Origin: Rikenellaceae bacterium
GTDB lineage: Bacteria > Bacteroidota > Bacteroidia > Bacteroidales > Rikenellaceae
Reading direction: 5' to 3'
Assembly: GCA_015060115.1 (NCBI GenBank)
Contig: SUZB01000021.1
Coordinates: 1-36,778, forward strand
Length of the DNA: 36,778 nt
The notes under the pieces were generated by a model that was not told the DNA's origin, searched no databases, and worked only from the letters and a program-made list of their open reading frames with translations. The position numbers and the translations under genes are program-made. This document shows positions 25,875 through 33,307 of the stretch, in pieces. The stretch's first letter is position 1, and the number at the start of each line of letters is the position of its first letter.

Positions 25875-26567
25875 ATGGATAAGAAGAAGATTATAATCGC
25901 CATAGACGGCCACTCGTCGTGCGGCAAGAGTACCTTTGCCAAGGCTATTGCAGCACGCTTGGGCTACATCTTTATCGACACAGGCGCAATGTATCGTGCC
26001 GTTACGCTCTACGCCTTGGAGAATGGTGCTATCGAGATGGGTGTCCTCGACGAGCAGCGCATCGTGGCTATGTTGCCCGATATTGATATCGACTTCCGCT
26101 TCAACCCCCAGCGTGGTGCCAGCGATATATATGTCAATGGCGACTTGGTAGAGGGCAAGATTCGCACTATCGAGGTGAGCAACTATGTGAGTCAGGTAAG
26201 CTCGATAGGTGCTGTGCGTGAGAAGCTTGTGGCATTGCAGCAGCAGATGGGCCTGAAGCGTGGCGTTGTGATGGATGGCCGAGATATTGGCACTGTGGTA
26301 TTCCCCGATGCCGAGCTTAAAATCTATATGACCGCCGATGCTATGGTGCGTGCCGAGCGCCGCTTTAAGGAGCTTACGGCCAAGGGCGACAAGGTTACGC
26401 TTGAGGAGATTTACGAGAATGTCGTGTCGCGCGACAAGGCCGATATGTCGCGTGCAATATCGCCTCTGCGCAAGGCCGATGATGCCATCGTCTTGGATAA
26501 CTCGTATATGTCGGTTGAGGAGCAGATGGAGTGGTTCCTCGAGAAGTATAACGCCATAGTAGGGTAG
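25875..26567 (+). CDS. cmk: Cytidylate kinase
   Basis: It transfers phosphate from ATP to CMP/dCMP in pyrimidine nucleotide recycling. The 230-residue product has the P-loop GHSSCGKST at residues 12-20, FIDTGAMYRAVTL near residues 33-45, and MDGRDIGTVVFPDAELKIYM near residues 132-151, all diagnostic. ispH starts one base after its stop, so they are cotranscribed; cmk next to ispH is a familiar Bacteroidota pairing. Confidence 0.97.
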   Translation: MDKKKIIIAIDGHSSCGKSTFAKAIAARLGYIFIDTGAMYRAVTLYALENGAIEMGVLDEQRIVAMLPDIDIDFRFNPQRGASDIYVNGDLVEGKIRTIEVSNYVSQVSSIGAVREKLVALQQQMGLKRGVVMDGRDIGTVVFPDAELKIYMTADAMVRAERRFKELTAKGDKVTLEEIYENVVSRDKADMSRAISPLRKADDAIVLDNSYMSVEEQMEWFLEKYNAIVG

Positions 26568-26568
26568 T

Positions 26569-27423
26569 ATGCAGGTAAAGATTGATGATAACTCGGGCTT
26601 CTGCTTCGGTGTTGTCCGCGCCATTGGCGAGGCTGAGGAGGCGTTGCGCTCTTCGGGCGAGGTATTCTGCTTGGGCGACATTGTCCACAACCGTGTTGAG
26701 GTGCAGCGCTTGGAGCAGATGGGCTTAAAGACTGTCTGCCACGATGATATGCCCAACCTTACGGGTCGCAATCTGCTTATCCGTGCTCATGGCGAGCCAC
26801 CGCGCACCTATCGCCGTGCCGAGGAGCTGGGCATCAAGCTAATTGATGCCACCTGCCCCGTTGTTGCACGCCTTCAGCGCCGTCTGCGTGAGGCTTACGA
26901 GAAGATGCAGAGCGAGGGAGGTACGGTAGTCCTCTTAGGTAAGCACGGCCACGCCGAGGTTGTGGGTCTTACGGGTCAGGTCGACGATGATGTTGTGGTG
27001 GTGGAGAGCTTGGCAGAGTTGGAGCAAGTCGATTTCAGCCGCCCCATATACTTCTTGTCGCAGACCACGCAGTCTATCGACCTCTTCAATACGCTTGGCG
27101 AGGAGATTGTGCGCCGTGCAGGTCGTGAGCGAGTAACGCTTGACGATACCATCTGTCGCCGTGTTGCCAATCGTGAGCAGTCGTTGGTGGAGTTCTCGAA
27201 GAGTGTTGATGTTGTGGTCTTCGTATGTGGCCGTAAGTCGTCGAATGGCAGAGTATTGTATGATGTTTGCCGTAGGGCGAATAGCTCGGCATATAACATC
27301 GAGGAGAGCTCGGAGCTACAGGCCGAGTGGTTTGCGGGAAAGGAGAGCGTAGGCATCTGTGGCGCTACCTCGACACCTCGCTGGCTGATGGAGGATGTGG
27401 CTCGTGCAATTGAAAAAATGTAA
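26569..27423 (+). CDS. ispH: 4-hydroxy-3-methylbut-2-enyl diphosphate reductase
   Basis: Last enzyme of the MEP isoprenoid pathway, making IPP and DMAPP. The 284-residue product keeps the three iron-sulfur-cluster cysteines: Cys12 in GFCFGV, Cys96 in DATCPVV and Cys196 in DTICRRVANREQ. It also has HGEPP, KHGHAEVVGLTGQ and the SQTTQS segment. Its start is one base from the cmk stop, and the next gene starts one base after its stop. Confidence 0.97.
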   Translation: MQVKIDDNSGFCFGVVRAIGEAEEALRSSGEVFCLGDIVHNRVEVQRLEQMGLKTVCHDDMPNLTGRNLLIRAHGEPPRTYRRAEELGIKLIDATCPVVARLQRRLREAYEKMQSEGGTVVLLGKHGHAEVVGLTGQVDDDVVVVESLAELEQVDFSRPIYFLSQTTQSIDLFNTLGEEIVRRAGRERVTLDDTICRRVANREQSLVEFSKSVDVVVFVCGRKSSNGRVLYDVCRRANSSAYNIEESSELQAEWFAGKESVGICGATSTPRWLMEDVARAIEKM

Positions 27424-27424
27424 G

Positions 27425-27907
27425 ATGATGAGATATTTAATTCGTGCAATAAAGTATTTGTTGTTGCTCTCGGCACTCTATGTGGCGCTTGTGTGGGCTA
27501 TGTATCTACTTGGTGCTGAGCCTCAAATCGACCCTTGGTTGCAGATTGAGGCGCACCTTCGTGCCGATATAGGCAAGAAAATGGTCGCTGTATTCGTTAT
27601 CCTTGCAGCGCTATATCCTCGCTTTGGCTTTATGCGCAAGCGCATCGAGGGCTATCGCCCTGAGCGCGACAAGGAGCGTTTGCAGAATGCAATGGCGGTC
27701 TTTGGCTATAAGCTCGCTGAGAGCCACGATGGCGTGGATGTCTACCGTGCCGAGGGCGTGGTTAAGCGCCTTACGCTTTTGTGGGAGGATAGGATTGAGG
27801 TGCGCATTGAGGATGGCGCTCTTGAGATGAAGGGTATTCGCCGTATGGTGGCACGCATTGCCTATCAGCTTGAAACATATATTCGTAACAGCCGTTTTGA
27901 GGATTAA
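27425..27907 (+). CDS. Small two-helix membrane protein, unknown function
   Basis: 160 residues beginning MMRYLIRAIKYLLLL. Two hydrophobic segments (about 7-28 and 46-62) are followed by a soluble, charged domain of about 95 residues containing LTLLWEDRIEVRIEDGALEM near residues 117-136. I do not recognise the family. The start follows ispH by one base, and the next gene, a protease, starts one base after its stop, so it is probably coexpressed with both. The frame is open 10 codons before the chosen start, inside ispH. Confidence 0.8.
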   Translation: MMRYLIRAIKYLLLLSALYVALVWAMYLLGAEPQIDPWLQIEAHLRADIGKKMVAVFVILAALYPRFGFMRKRIEGYRPERDKERLQNAMAVFGYKLAESHDGVDVYRAEGVVKRLTLLWEDRIEVRIEDGALEMKGIRRMVARIAYQLETYIRNSRFED

Positions 27908-27908
27908 G

Positions 27909-29603
27909 ATGCCTAAATTTAGAAACATATTTCGCTTTGCGGTGCTCTTCGTAGTGCTTTTGTTCGCTACGATGGGGAGAGCTATGGCGCAGAGCGAGGA
28001 GCGCGTAAGGCAGGATTTCGAGCTTGGCCGTGCCACCGAGATTCTCGCCAACATTATGCGTGAATACCATACCGGCTATGTCGATAAGGTCGATGCCGAC
28101 AATCTGCTAAAATCGGCGGTAGATGGTCTTGTGGGTGCTACCGACCCCTACTCGGAGTATCTGTCGGAGAGTGATATGGCCGACTTCGAGATGCTCACTA
28201 CGGGCAAGTATGGCGGTGTGGGCTCGCTGATACGCAAGCGTGGCGACTATGTCGTTTTCGCCCAGCCCTATAAGGGTACACCCTCTGACGAGGCGGGTGT
28301 GAAGATTGGCGATAAGATTTTGGCTATCGAGGGTGAGGATATGCGTGGTGTGGCTACAGATGTTATCAGCTCGCGCCTTAAGGGCGACCCAGGCACCGAG
28401 GTGAGCGTTACGATTGAGCGCAATATCGACAGCCGTGTAGACACCTTGAAGCTCAAGCGCCGCAGAATCTCTATACCGAGCGTTCCCTATGCGGGCTATG
28501 TTGCCCCCGGCATAGGCTATATCGTGCATAACGACTTTATCGAGGGTAGCTACGATGAGGTGCGCCGAGCATTGGAGCGCCTTATGAAGGAGGATTCGTT
28601 GCGAGGCCTCGTTCTCGACTATCGCTCAAATGGCGGAGGCCTTATGCAGGAGGCCGTAGACATAGCCTCGCTCTTTGTGCCTTATGGTGAGCGCATTGTG
28701 TCGATTATGGGCCGCGACTCCTCGTCGCTTCACCACTACGATACGCGCTATCGCCCCTTGGCCGAGGAGTTGCCGATTGTTATCTTGGTTAGTGGCTCGT
28801 CTGCCTCGGCATCTGAGATTTTGGCAGGTGCTATGCAGGATGCCGACCGAGGTGTTATTATGGGTCAGCGCACCTATGGCAAGGGCTTGGTGCAGGGTAC
28901 ACGCCCCTTGGGCTACGGAAGCTACCTAAAGTACACCACAGCAAAGTATTATATACCTTCGGGTCGCTGTATTCAGGCCGTTAACTACTCGAAGCGCCGT
29001 AGCGATGGCAGTGTTGAGTCGGTCCCCGACTCGCTGATTTCGGAGTTTAAGACCCGTGGTGGCCGTAAGGTCTACGATGGTGGCGGTATAGTGCCCGATG
29101 TGCGCATCGAGCCTCAGTATGTGAGCCGTTTTGCCCTCACGCTCTACGCTATGGGCTATATGGAGGATTGGGCAGATGGCTATATGCGCCGTAACCACGA
29201 CCGCGAGATTGATGTTCGCCGATTCTCGATTACCGATGAGGACTATTCTGACTTCTGCCACTTTATCGAGTCGAAGGATGTGCCCTATGAGTCCGAGACA
29301 CGCCGACAGCTCAAGGCCTTGGAGCGTGCCGCCGATGATGACCGCTATGACGAGCGCTTGGCGGCTGTACTAAAGGAGCTTGACGAGTTGCTTAAGGACG
29401 ATAAGATGTCGAATATGGAGACCTACCGCCCTGAGATTATCGAGGCACTAAACGCCCAGATTGTCCTGCGCTATGCCTACTCGGAGGGCGTTCAAGAGTA
29501 CGCTGCTGTGCGTGATAGCTCGGTGTTGCGAGCTGTTGAGCTCTTGCAAGATACGGCCAAGTATCGTCAAATACTTCGTGAACAGCATCTTCCGATGCAC
29601 TAA
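27909..29603 (+). CDS. S41 C-terminal processing protease
   Basis: 564 residues, with a signal sequence or N-terminal anchor (about 7-28). A PDZ domain (about 95-175, with GVKIGDKILAIEGEDM) precedes the S41 catalytic domain. Nucleophile Ser300 lies in SGSSASASEIL and Lys325 in GQRTYGKGLVQ, 25 residues apart as in CtpA and Prc. Such proteases trim C-termini of periplasmic proteins. The last 150 residues have YDGGGIVPDV and then helical, charged sequence. The start ATG is chosen over an earlier in-frame ATG inside the previous gene. It overlaps no neighbour and is followed by a sensor kinase after 17 bases. Confidence 0.95.
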   Translation: MPKFRNIFRFAVLFVVLLFATMGRAMAQSEERVRQDFELGRATEILANIMREYHTGYVDKVDADNLLKSAVDGLVGATDPYSEYLSESDMADFEMLTTGKYGGVGSLIRKRGDYVVFAQPYKGTPSDEAGVKIGDKILAIEGEDMRGVATDVISSRLKGDPGTEVSVTIERNIDSRVDTLKLKRRRISIPSVPYAGYVAPGIGYIVHNDFIEGSYDEVRRALERLMKEDSLRGLVLDYRSNGGGLMQEAVDIASLFVPYGERIVSIMGRDSSSLHHYDTRYRPLAEELPIVILVSGSSASASEILAGAMQDADRGVIMGQRTYGKGLVQGTRPLGYGSYLKYTTAKYYIPSGRCIQAVNYSKRRSDGSVESVPDSLISEFKTRGGRKVYDGGGIVPDVRIEPQYVSRFALTLYAMGYMEDWADGYMRRNHDREIDVRRFSITDEDYSDFCHFIESKDVPYESETRRQLKALERAADDDRYDERLAAVLKELDELLKDDKMSNMETYRPEIIEALNAQIVLRYAYSEGVQEYAAVRDSSVLRAVELLQDTAKYRQILREQHLPMH

Positions 29604-29620
29604 CCATTAACCACCAAGCT

Positions 29621-30868
29621 GTGAAGTTACCGAAGATAGATTTCGACCTCTCGCGTAGGTTCTTCTCTACGCGCCGCCGCACGATAGTCATCGCGCTCGG
29701 CTTGGTGCTTGCTGCCCTCTCGATATACTATACTTGGACGGTATCTACGGCGATGAAGCACGAGGATGAGGCTGCTATGATTCAGCTTCGTCACGATGAG
29801 CGCAACGCTGTGGAGATGTGGGAGGATATCCTCCACACCACAAATATCGGTGGTCAGATGATACATAACCCCGCCTTGCTCAATAAGTTAGCGGAGCATA
29901 CAAATGTGCCTCTGATTATCGCCGACGAGCGCCTAAATGTATGGGTTACAAACCTCCCCTCGGAGATTGTCGATGACCCTGTGCGTCTGCGTGAGGAGAT
30001 TATGCGTATGAGCGAGACGAACAAGCCTATCTCGGTGGAGTGGGGTATTGTCCACCAAACGACCTTTACCATCTATTTTGGCTCTACGGACTACTCTTCG
30101 TTGGTCTCAAGCGCTCATAGCGAGGCACTTGCGATGTTCCCCTATGTTCAGCTCACGATTATCATACTCTTCGCCATCTTCGCCTATATCGCCTTCTCGT
30201 CTACGAAGCAGAACGAGCAAAATCGTGTGTGGGTCGGTCTTGCGAAGGAGACAGCGCACCAGCTCGGCACGCCTACCTCGTCGCTTCTGGGCTGGGTGGA
30301 GTATCTGCGTAGTCAGCCTGTAGACCCGCTCGCTGTTGATGAGATGTCGAAGGATTTGGCACACCTGATGAAGATTGTAGACCGCTTCTCGAAGATTGGC
30401 TCCGAAACACAGCTCACGGTGATGAACCTTAACGAGGTGGTGGGCGATACCGTAATGTACTTCCACCGCCGTATTCCGCGTAATGTGTCGCTTAGCTACA
30501 ATGGTCTGGCGATGGCGCCTATTCGTGCAAATATCAACGCTGCGTTGTTTGAGTGGGTTATCGAGAATTTGATGAAGAACTCGCTCGATGCTCTGCAAGG
30601 TCAGGGTGAGATTGAGGTTACGATTGGCGAGGACGAAAAGTCGGTATTTGTCGAGGTGCGTGATACGGGCAAGGGCATTGCCAAGGCCAACTGGGAGCGC
30701 ATCTTCGAGCCAGGCTTTACGACAAAGACTCGCGGTTGGGGTCTTGGTCTCTCGCTCTCGCGCCGTATTATCGAGGAGTACCACGCGGGCAAAATAGGTG
30801 TTGTACGCTCGGAGATTGGCACAGGCACAACGATTCGTGTAACGCTTAAAAGGTGCGAAGATGATTAA
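29621..30868 (+). CDS. Sensor histidine kinase without a neighbouring regulator
   Basis: 415 residues from a GTG start. Membrane segments near 19-40 and 174-193 enclose a periplasmic sensor region of about 130 residues. The dimerisation box has AHQLGTPTSSLLGWVEYL with phospho-acceptor His213, followed by the ATPase with the N box ENLMKNSLDAL, DTGKGIAK, and GWGLGLSLSRRIIEEYH. The AHQLGTP form is typical of Bacteroidota kinases. No response regulator lies in this window. Its stop overlaps the next start by 8 bases (30861-30868), so translation is coupled to the DUF4271 gene. Confidence 0.95.
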   Translation: MKLPKIDFDLSRRFFSTRRRTIVIALGLVLAALSIYYTWTVSTAMKHEDEAAMIQLRHDERNAVEMWEDILHTTNIGGQMIHNPALLNKLAEHTNVPLIIADERLNVWVTNLPSEIVDDPVRLREEIMRMSETNKPISVEWGIVHQTTFTIYFGSTDYSSLVSSAHSEALAMFPYVQLTIIILFAIFAYIAFSSTKQNEQNRVWVGLAKETAHQLGTPTSSLLGWVEYLRSQPVDPLAVDEMSKDLAHLMKIVDRFSKIGSETQLTVMNLNEVVGDTVMYFHRRIPRNVSLSYNGLAMAPIRANINAALFEWVIENLMKNSLDALQGQGEIEVTIGEDEKSVFVEVRDTGKGIAKANWERIFEPGFTTKTRGWGLGLSLSRRIIEEYHAGKIGVVRSEIGTGTTIRVTLKRCEDD

Positions 30869-31718
30869 CGATGTGGCTACATACGAGGCTTTGGGCTACC
30901 ATAGGGCATCACCCTCGGCACTCTTTGGCCGTCAGTCGGTCTTGGAGTCGGGCGAGCCGTTGTATATGGGTGGCTATCGTGAGGCAGAGGTGGGCGACAT
31001 CTTCGGCTCTGGCGCTATGCTTGGCGATGGTGGGGTAGATGTGGCGTTTGAGCCTACGCTGTGGTCGGGCGCCTTGTACCATATCGGTGTGCTCTTTACC
31101 CTTGTGTTGTATCTATATATGTTGTTGCGCTCGTGGCCCTTTGTCGTTGCGGTATGTAGCTCGATGTTTAGTATTAGAACAGAGCGTGCTATGGCTATGC
31201 AGGGTGGCGAGTTGCCGTTGCAGCGCTTCAAGATTGCCGCCACGCTGCTAGGTGCTATGCTTGTGGCACTTGCCGGCATACGCCTTGCCAACGACAACCT
31301 TCAGCTCAGTGCCACGCTCTACGACAATACGGTGGAGCGACTGCCTCTCTATTCGCTTGTCGTTGTGGCGGTTATTGCCCTGTGGCTTATCATCTTTCAG
31401 CGCATTGTGCTGTGGATTACACGCTCGGAGGATGTGTTGCATATCTCGTCGCTTGCCCGTATGGCATTTATCCGTGGTGCGGTGGTTGCCTATCCTACGC
31501 TTGCCTGCTGGCTTGTGGCTTCAGGTACGGGTGCCAGTGTGTGGTCAATTCTCACGATTATCTCTTTGTCGATTGTTGCAATCGCCTATCTAAAAGATAC
31601 TTTTTTATTATTTCTCGCAAAAAAAGTTTCCATTTTCTATTGGATTTTGTACCTTTGCACCGCAATTTTGCTACCATTGAGCTTTGTTGTGACTATGTTA
31701 CTAAGGCACTTTAGTTAG
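30861..31718 (+). CDS. DUF4271 membrane protein
   Basis: 285 residues. A soluble N-terminal 65 residues precedes about six membrane segments (near 72-93, 118-136, 155-176, 196-216, 225-245, 258-282). The layout and its place directly before a hemD-type uroporphyrinogen-III synthase fit the Bacteroidota DUF4271 family; the assignment is by pattern memory. Function unknown. The promoter for hemD lies in its last 30 codons. Confidence 0.75.
   Translation: MINDVATYEALGYHRASPSALFGRQSVLESGEPLYMGGYREAEVGDIFGSGAMLGDGGVDVAFEPTLWSGALYHIGVLFTLVLYLYMLLRSWPFVVAVCSSMFSIRTERAMAMQGGELPLQRFKIAATLLGAMLVALAGIRLANDNLQLSATLYDNTVERLPLYSLVVVAVIALWLIIFQRIVLWITRSEDVLHISSLARMAFIRGAVVAYPTLACWLVASGTGASVWSILTIISLSIVAIAYLKDTFLLFLAKKVSIFYWILYLCTAILLPLSFVVTMLLRHFS
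31627..31657 (+). promoter_or_regulatory. Promoter of hemD-rnpA-yidD (TTTC-N19-TACCTTTG)
   Basis: TACCTTTG (31650-31657), followed by CACC, fits the -7 consensus; TTTC at 31627-31630 is one base off TTTG with 19-base spacing. It sits inside the 3' end of the DUF4271 gene. A start near 31664 gives a leader of about 170 bases before the TTG start. Confidence 0.65.
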
Positions 31719-31836
31719 CCGAATTGTTGTAATGTGCTGATTGTTAGATACGCTGTGTCGAAAATTGATTTGTGTTAATGGCGTAACTTATCGGCATATT
31801 GATAGTTTTTGTGTAATTCTATATATACTTAAAACA

Positions 31837-32691
31837 TTGAAAGTAAGTAAGATTTTGGTGTCGCAGCCCCGTCCCGCTGTAATTGAGAAGTCACCTTTCT
31901 ATGAGTTTGCCGCCAACAACGAGCTTGTTGTTGATTACAAACCCCTTATCCGTGTTGTCGGTGTTTCGCTTAAGGAGTTTCGTGCTCAGCGCACCGAGAT
32001 TCTCGACCACACAACGATGATTTTCTCGTCGCGCACGACCATCGACAGCTTCTTCCATATCTGTGAGGAGGCTCGTATCACAGTGCCCGAGACGATGAAG
32101 TATATCTGCAATACCGAGGCTGTTGCACTCTATCTTCAGAAGTATATCGTCTACCGCAAGCGTAAGATTTCGTTTGCCGATGGCACCTTCAACTCGCTGT
32201 TGGAGCTTATCGTGAAGCATAAGGACGAGAAGTTTATCCTTGCCCTCACCGAGCCCTTCAAGCCCGAGTTGCCTGAGACCTTGTCGAAGCTCAAGCTCAA
32301 GGTTTCGCCTGTGGTCTTTGCTCGCACCGTTGCTGCCGATTTGTCGGGCTTGAACCCTGAGGAGTACGATATTATTGCCCTCTACTCGCCCAACGATGTT
32401 AAGGCGCTTACCGAGGCATTCCCTCTTGAGAAGCTCCCCGTTGTAGCTACCTTTGGTGAGGCTACCCTGCGTGCCGCCAAGGAGGCGGGTCTTAAGGTTA
32501 AGGCCTCTGCTCCCTCGCCTCAGGCGCCCTCGATGGTTAAGGCCCTCGATATCTACTGCCGTCAGGTTGCCGAAGGTCTTGAGATTGAGGATGCTCAGGT
32601 CAAGGAGGACTTGGAGAAGGAGGAGTTTATCCGTGCACAGCAGACCAAGCTTCAGAAGAAGACCCGTACACGCGCACCCCGCAAGGCATAA
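31837..32691 (+). CDS. hemD: Uroporphyrinogen-III synthase (TTG start)
   Basis: It closes hydroxymethylbilane to uroporphyrinogen III in tetrapyrrole synthesis. The frame is open from 31741, but there is no ATG before the conserved region. TTG at 31837 gives LKVSKILVSQPRPAVIEKSP, matching the start of the Bacteroidota form as I recall it (KVLVSQPKP..EKSP). The 284 residues include ILDHTTMIFSSRTTIDSFF near residues 54-72 and the two-lobed pattern, then a basic C-terminal tail. The 284-residue length is near the family's. rnpA follows after 8 bases. Confidence 0.9.
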   Translation: MKVSKILVSQPRPAVIEKSPFYEFAANNELVVDYKPLIRVVGVSLKEFRAQRTEILDHTTMIFSSRTTIDSFFHICEEARITVPETMKYICNTEAVALYLQKYIVYRKRKISFADGTFNSLLELIVKHKDEKFILALTEPFKPELPETLSKLKLKVSPVVFARTVAADLSGLNPEEYDIIALYSPNDVKALTEAFPLEKLPVVATFGEATLRAAKEAGLKVKASAPSPQAPSMVKALDIYCRQVAEGLEIEDAQVKEDLEKEEFIRAQQTKLQKKTRTRAPRKA

Positions 32692-32699
32692 CCAAGGCT

Positions 32700-33077
32700 A
32701 TGACAGCGCACACTCTACCTAAGTCGGAGCGACTGCGCTCGCTCGGTGCCGTCCGTCGCCTCTTTAGCGATGGCCGCTCGGGCTTTGTCTACCCCTTTCG
32801 CTATATGACATTTACCGAAGAGAGCGCCTCGCCAAGTGTCGAGGTGCTCTTCTCGGTACCTAAGCGCTATCACAAACGCGCCAATAAGCGCAACCTTCTG
32901 CGTCGCCGCACAAAGGAGGCATATCGTCTTAATAAAGAGGCTGTTACGGCTGTTGCCACAGAGCGTGGCAAGGCTCTCGATATGGCCCTTGTCTACTCCG
33001 TTAAGGAGTGCGTGCCCTATAAAACTATCGAAAATGCAGTGCGCAAAATTCTTCAAGAGGTTGGGGCAACTTTGTAA
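32700..33077 (+). CDS. rnpA: Ribonuclease P protein component
   Basis: It is the protein subunit of RNase P, which matures the 5' ends of tRNAs. The 125-residue product has [17 protein letters not shown] at the start and [22 protein letters not shown] near residues 54-75 ([16 protein letters not shown] visible), the RNA-binding motif. yidD begins inside its 3' end in another frame, a frequent arrangement; rpmH is not beside it here. Being behind hemD is a Bacteroidota arrangement. Confidence 0.95.
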   Translation: MTAHTLPKSERLRSLGAVRRLFSDGRSGFVYPFRYMTFTEESASPSVEVLFSVPKRYHKRANKRNLLRRRTKEAYRLNKEAVTAVATERGKALDMALVYSVKECVPYKTIENAVRKILQEVGATL

Positions 33078-33297
33078 AAGGCTTCTAAATCTGCCTTTTA
33101 TACTCCTTATCCGCTTCTATCAGGTATTTCTTTCGCCACTAAAGCCGACATCTACCTGTCGCTTTACGCCCACCTGCTCGCAGTATGCCATCGAGGCATT
33201 CCGCAAGCATGGCCCGATTAAGGGGCTGATACTCACTGTGTGGCGCATCTTAAGGTGCAACCCTTGGGGAGGCTCAGGGTATGACCCAGTCCCCTGA
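33034..33297 (+). CDS. yidD: Membrane protein insertion efficiency factor YidD
   Basis: 87 residues from the ATG giving [12 protein letters not shown]. It overlaps rnpA by 44 bases in another frame. The family motif [19 protein letters not shown] lies near residues 43-61, and the C-terminal [18 protein letters not shown] is exact. YidD is a membrane-associated helper of the YidC/Sec insertion route. Only 10 bases separate its stop from the end of the convergent hexosaminidase gene, with no visible terminator between them. Confidence 0.95.
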   Translation: MQCAKFFKRLGQLCKRLLNLPFILLIRFYQVFLSPLKPTSTCRFTPTCSQYAIEAFRKHGPIKGLILTVWRILRCNPWGGSGYDPVP

Positions 33298-33307
33298 TTT
33301 ATAGCGT

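Noticed and set aside
25821..26771. Long minus-strand open frames opposite cmk, the lipoproteins (21378-22136, 22758-23561) and secY (10046-10789)
   Set aside because: All lie opposite strongly supported genes; they arise from biased codon use and show no domain features.
31741..31836. Upstream TTG for hemD, 32 codons before the chosen start
   Set aside because: The added residues do not resemble any HemD start, and TTG at 31837 gives the expected N-terminus.
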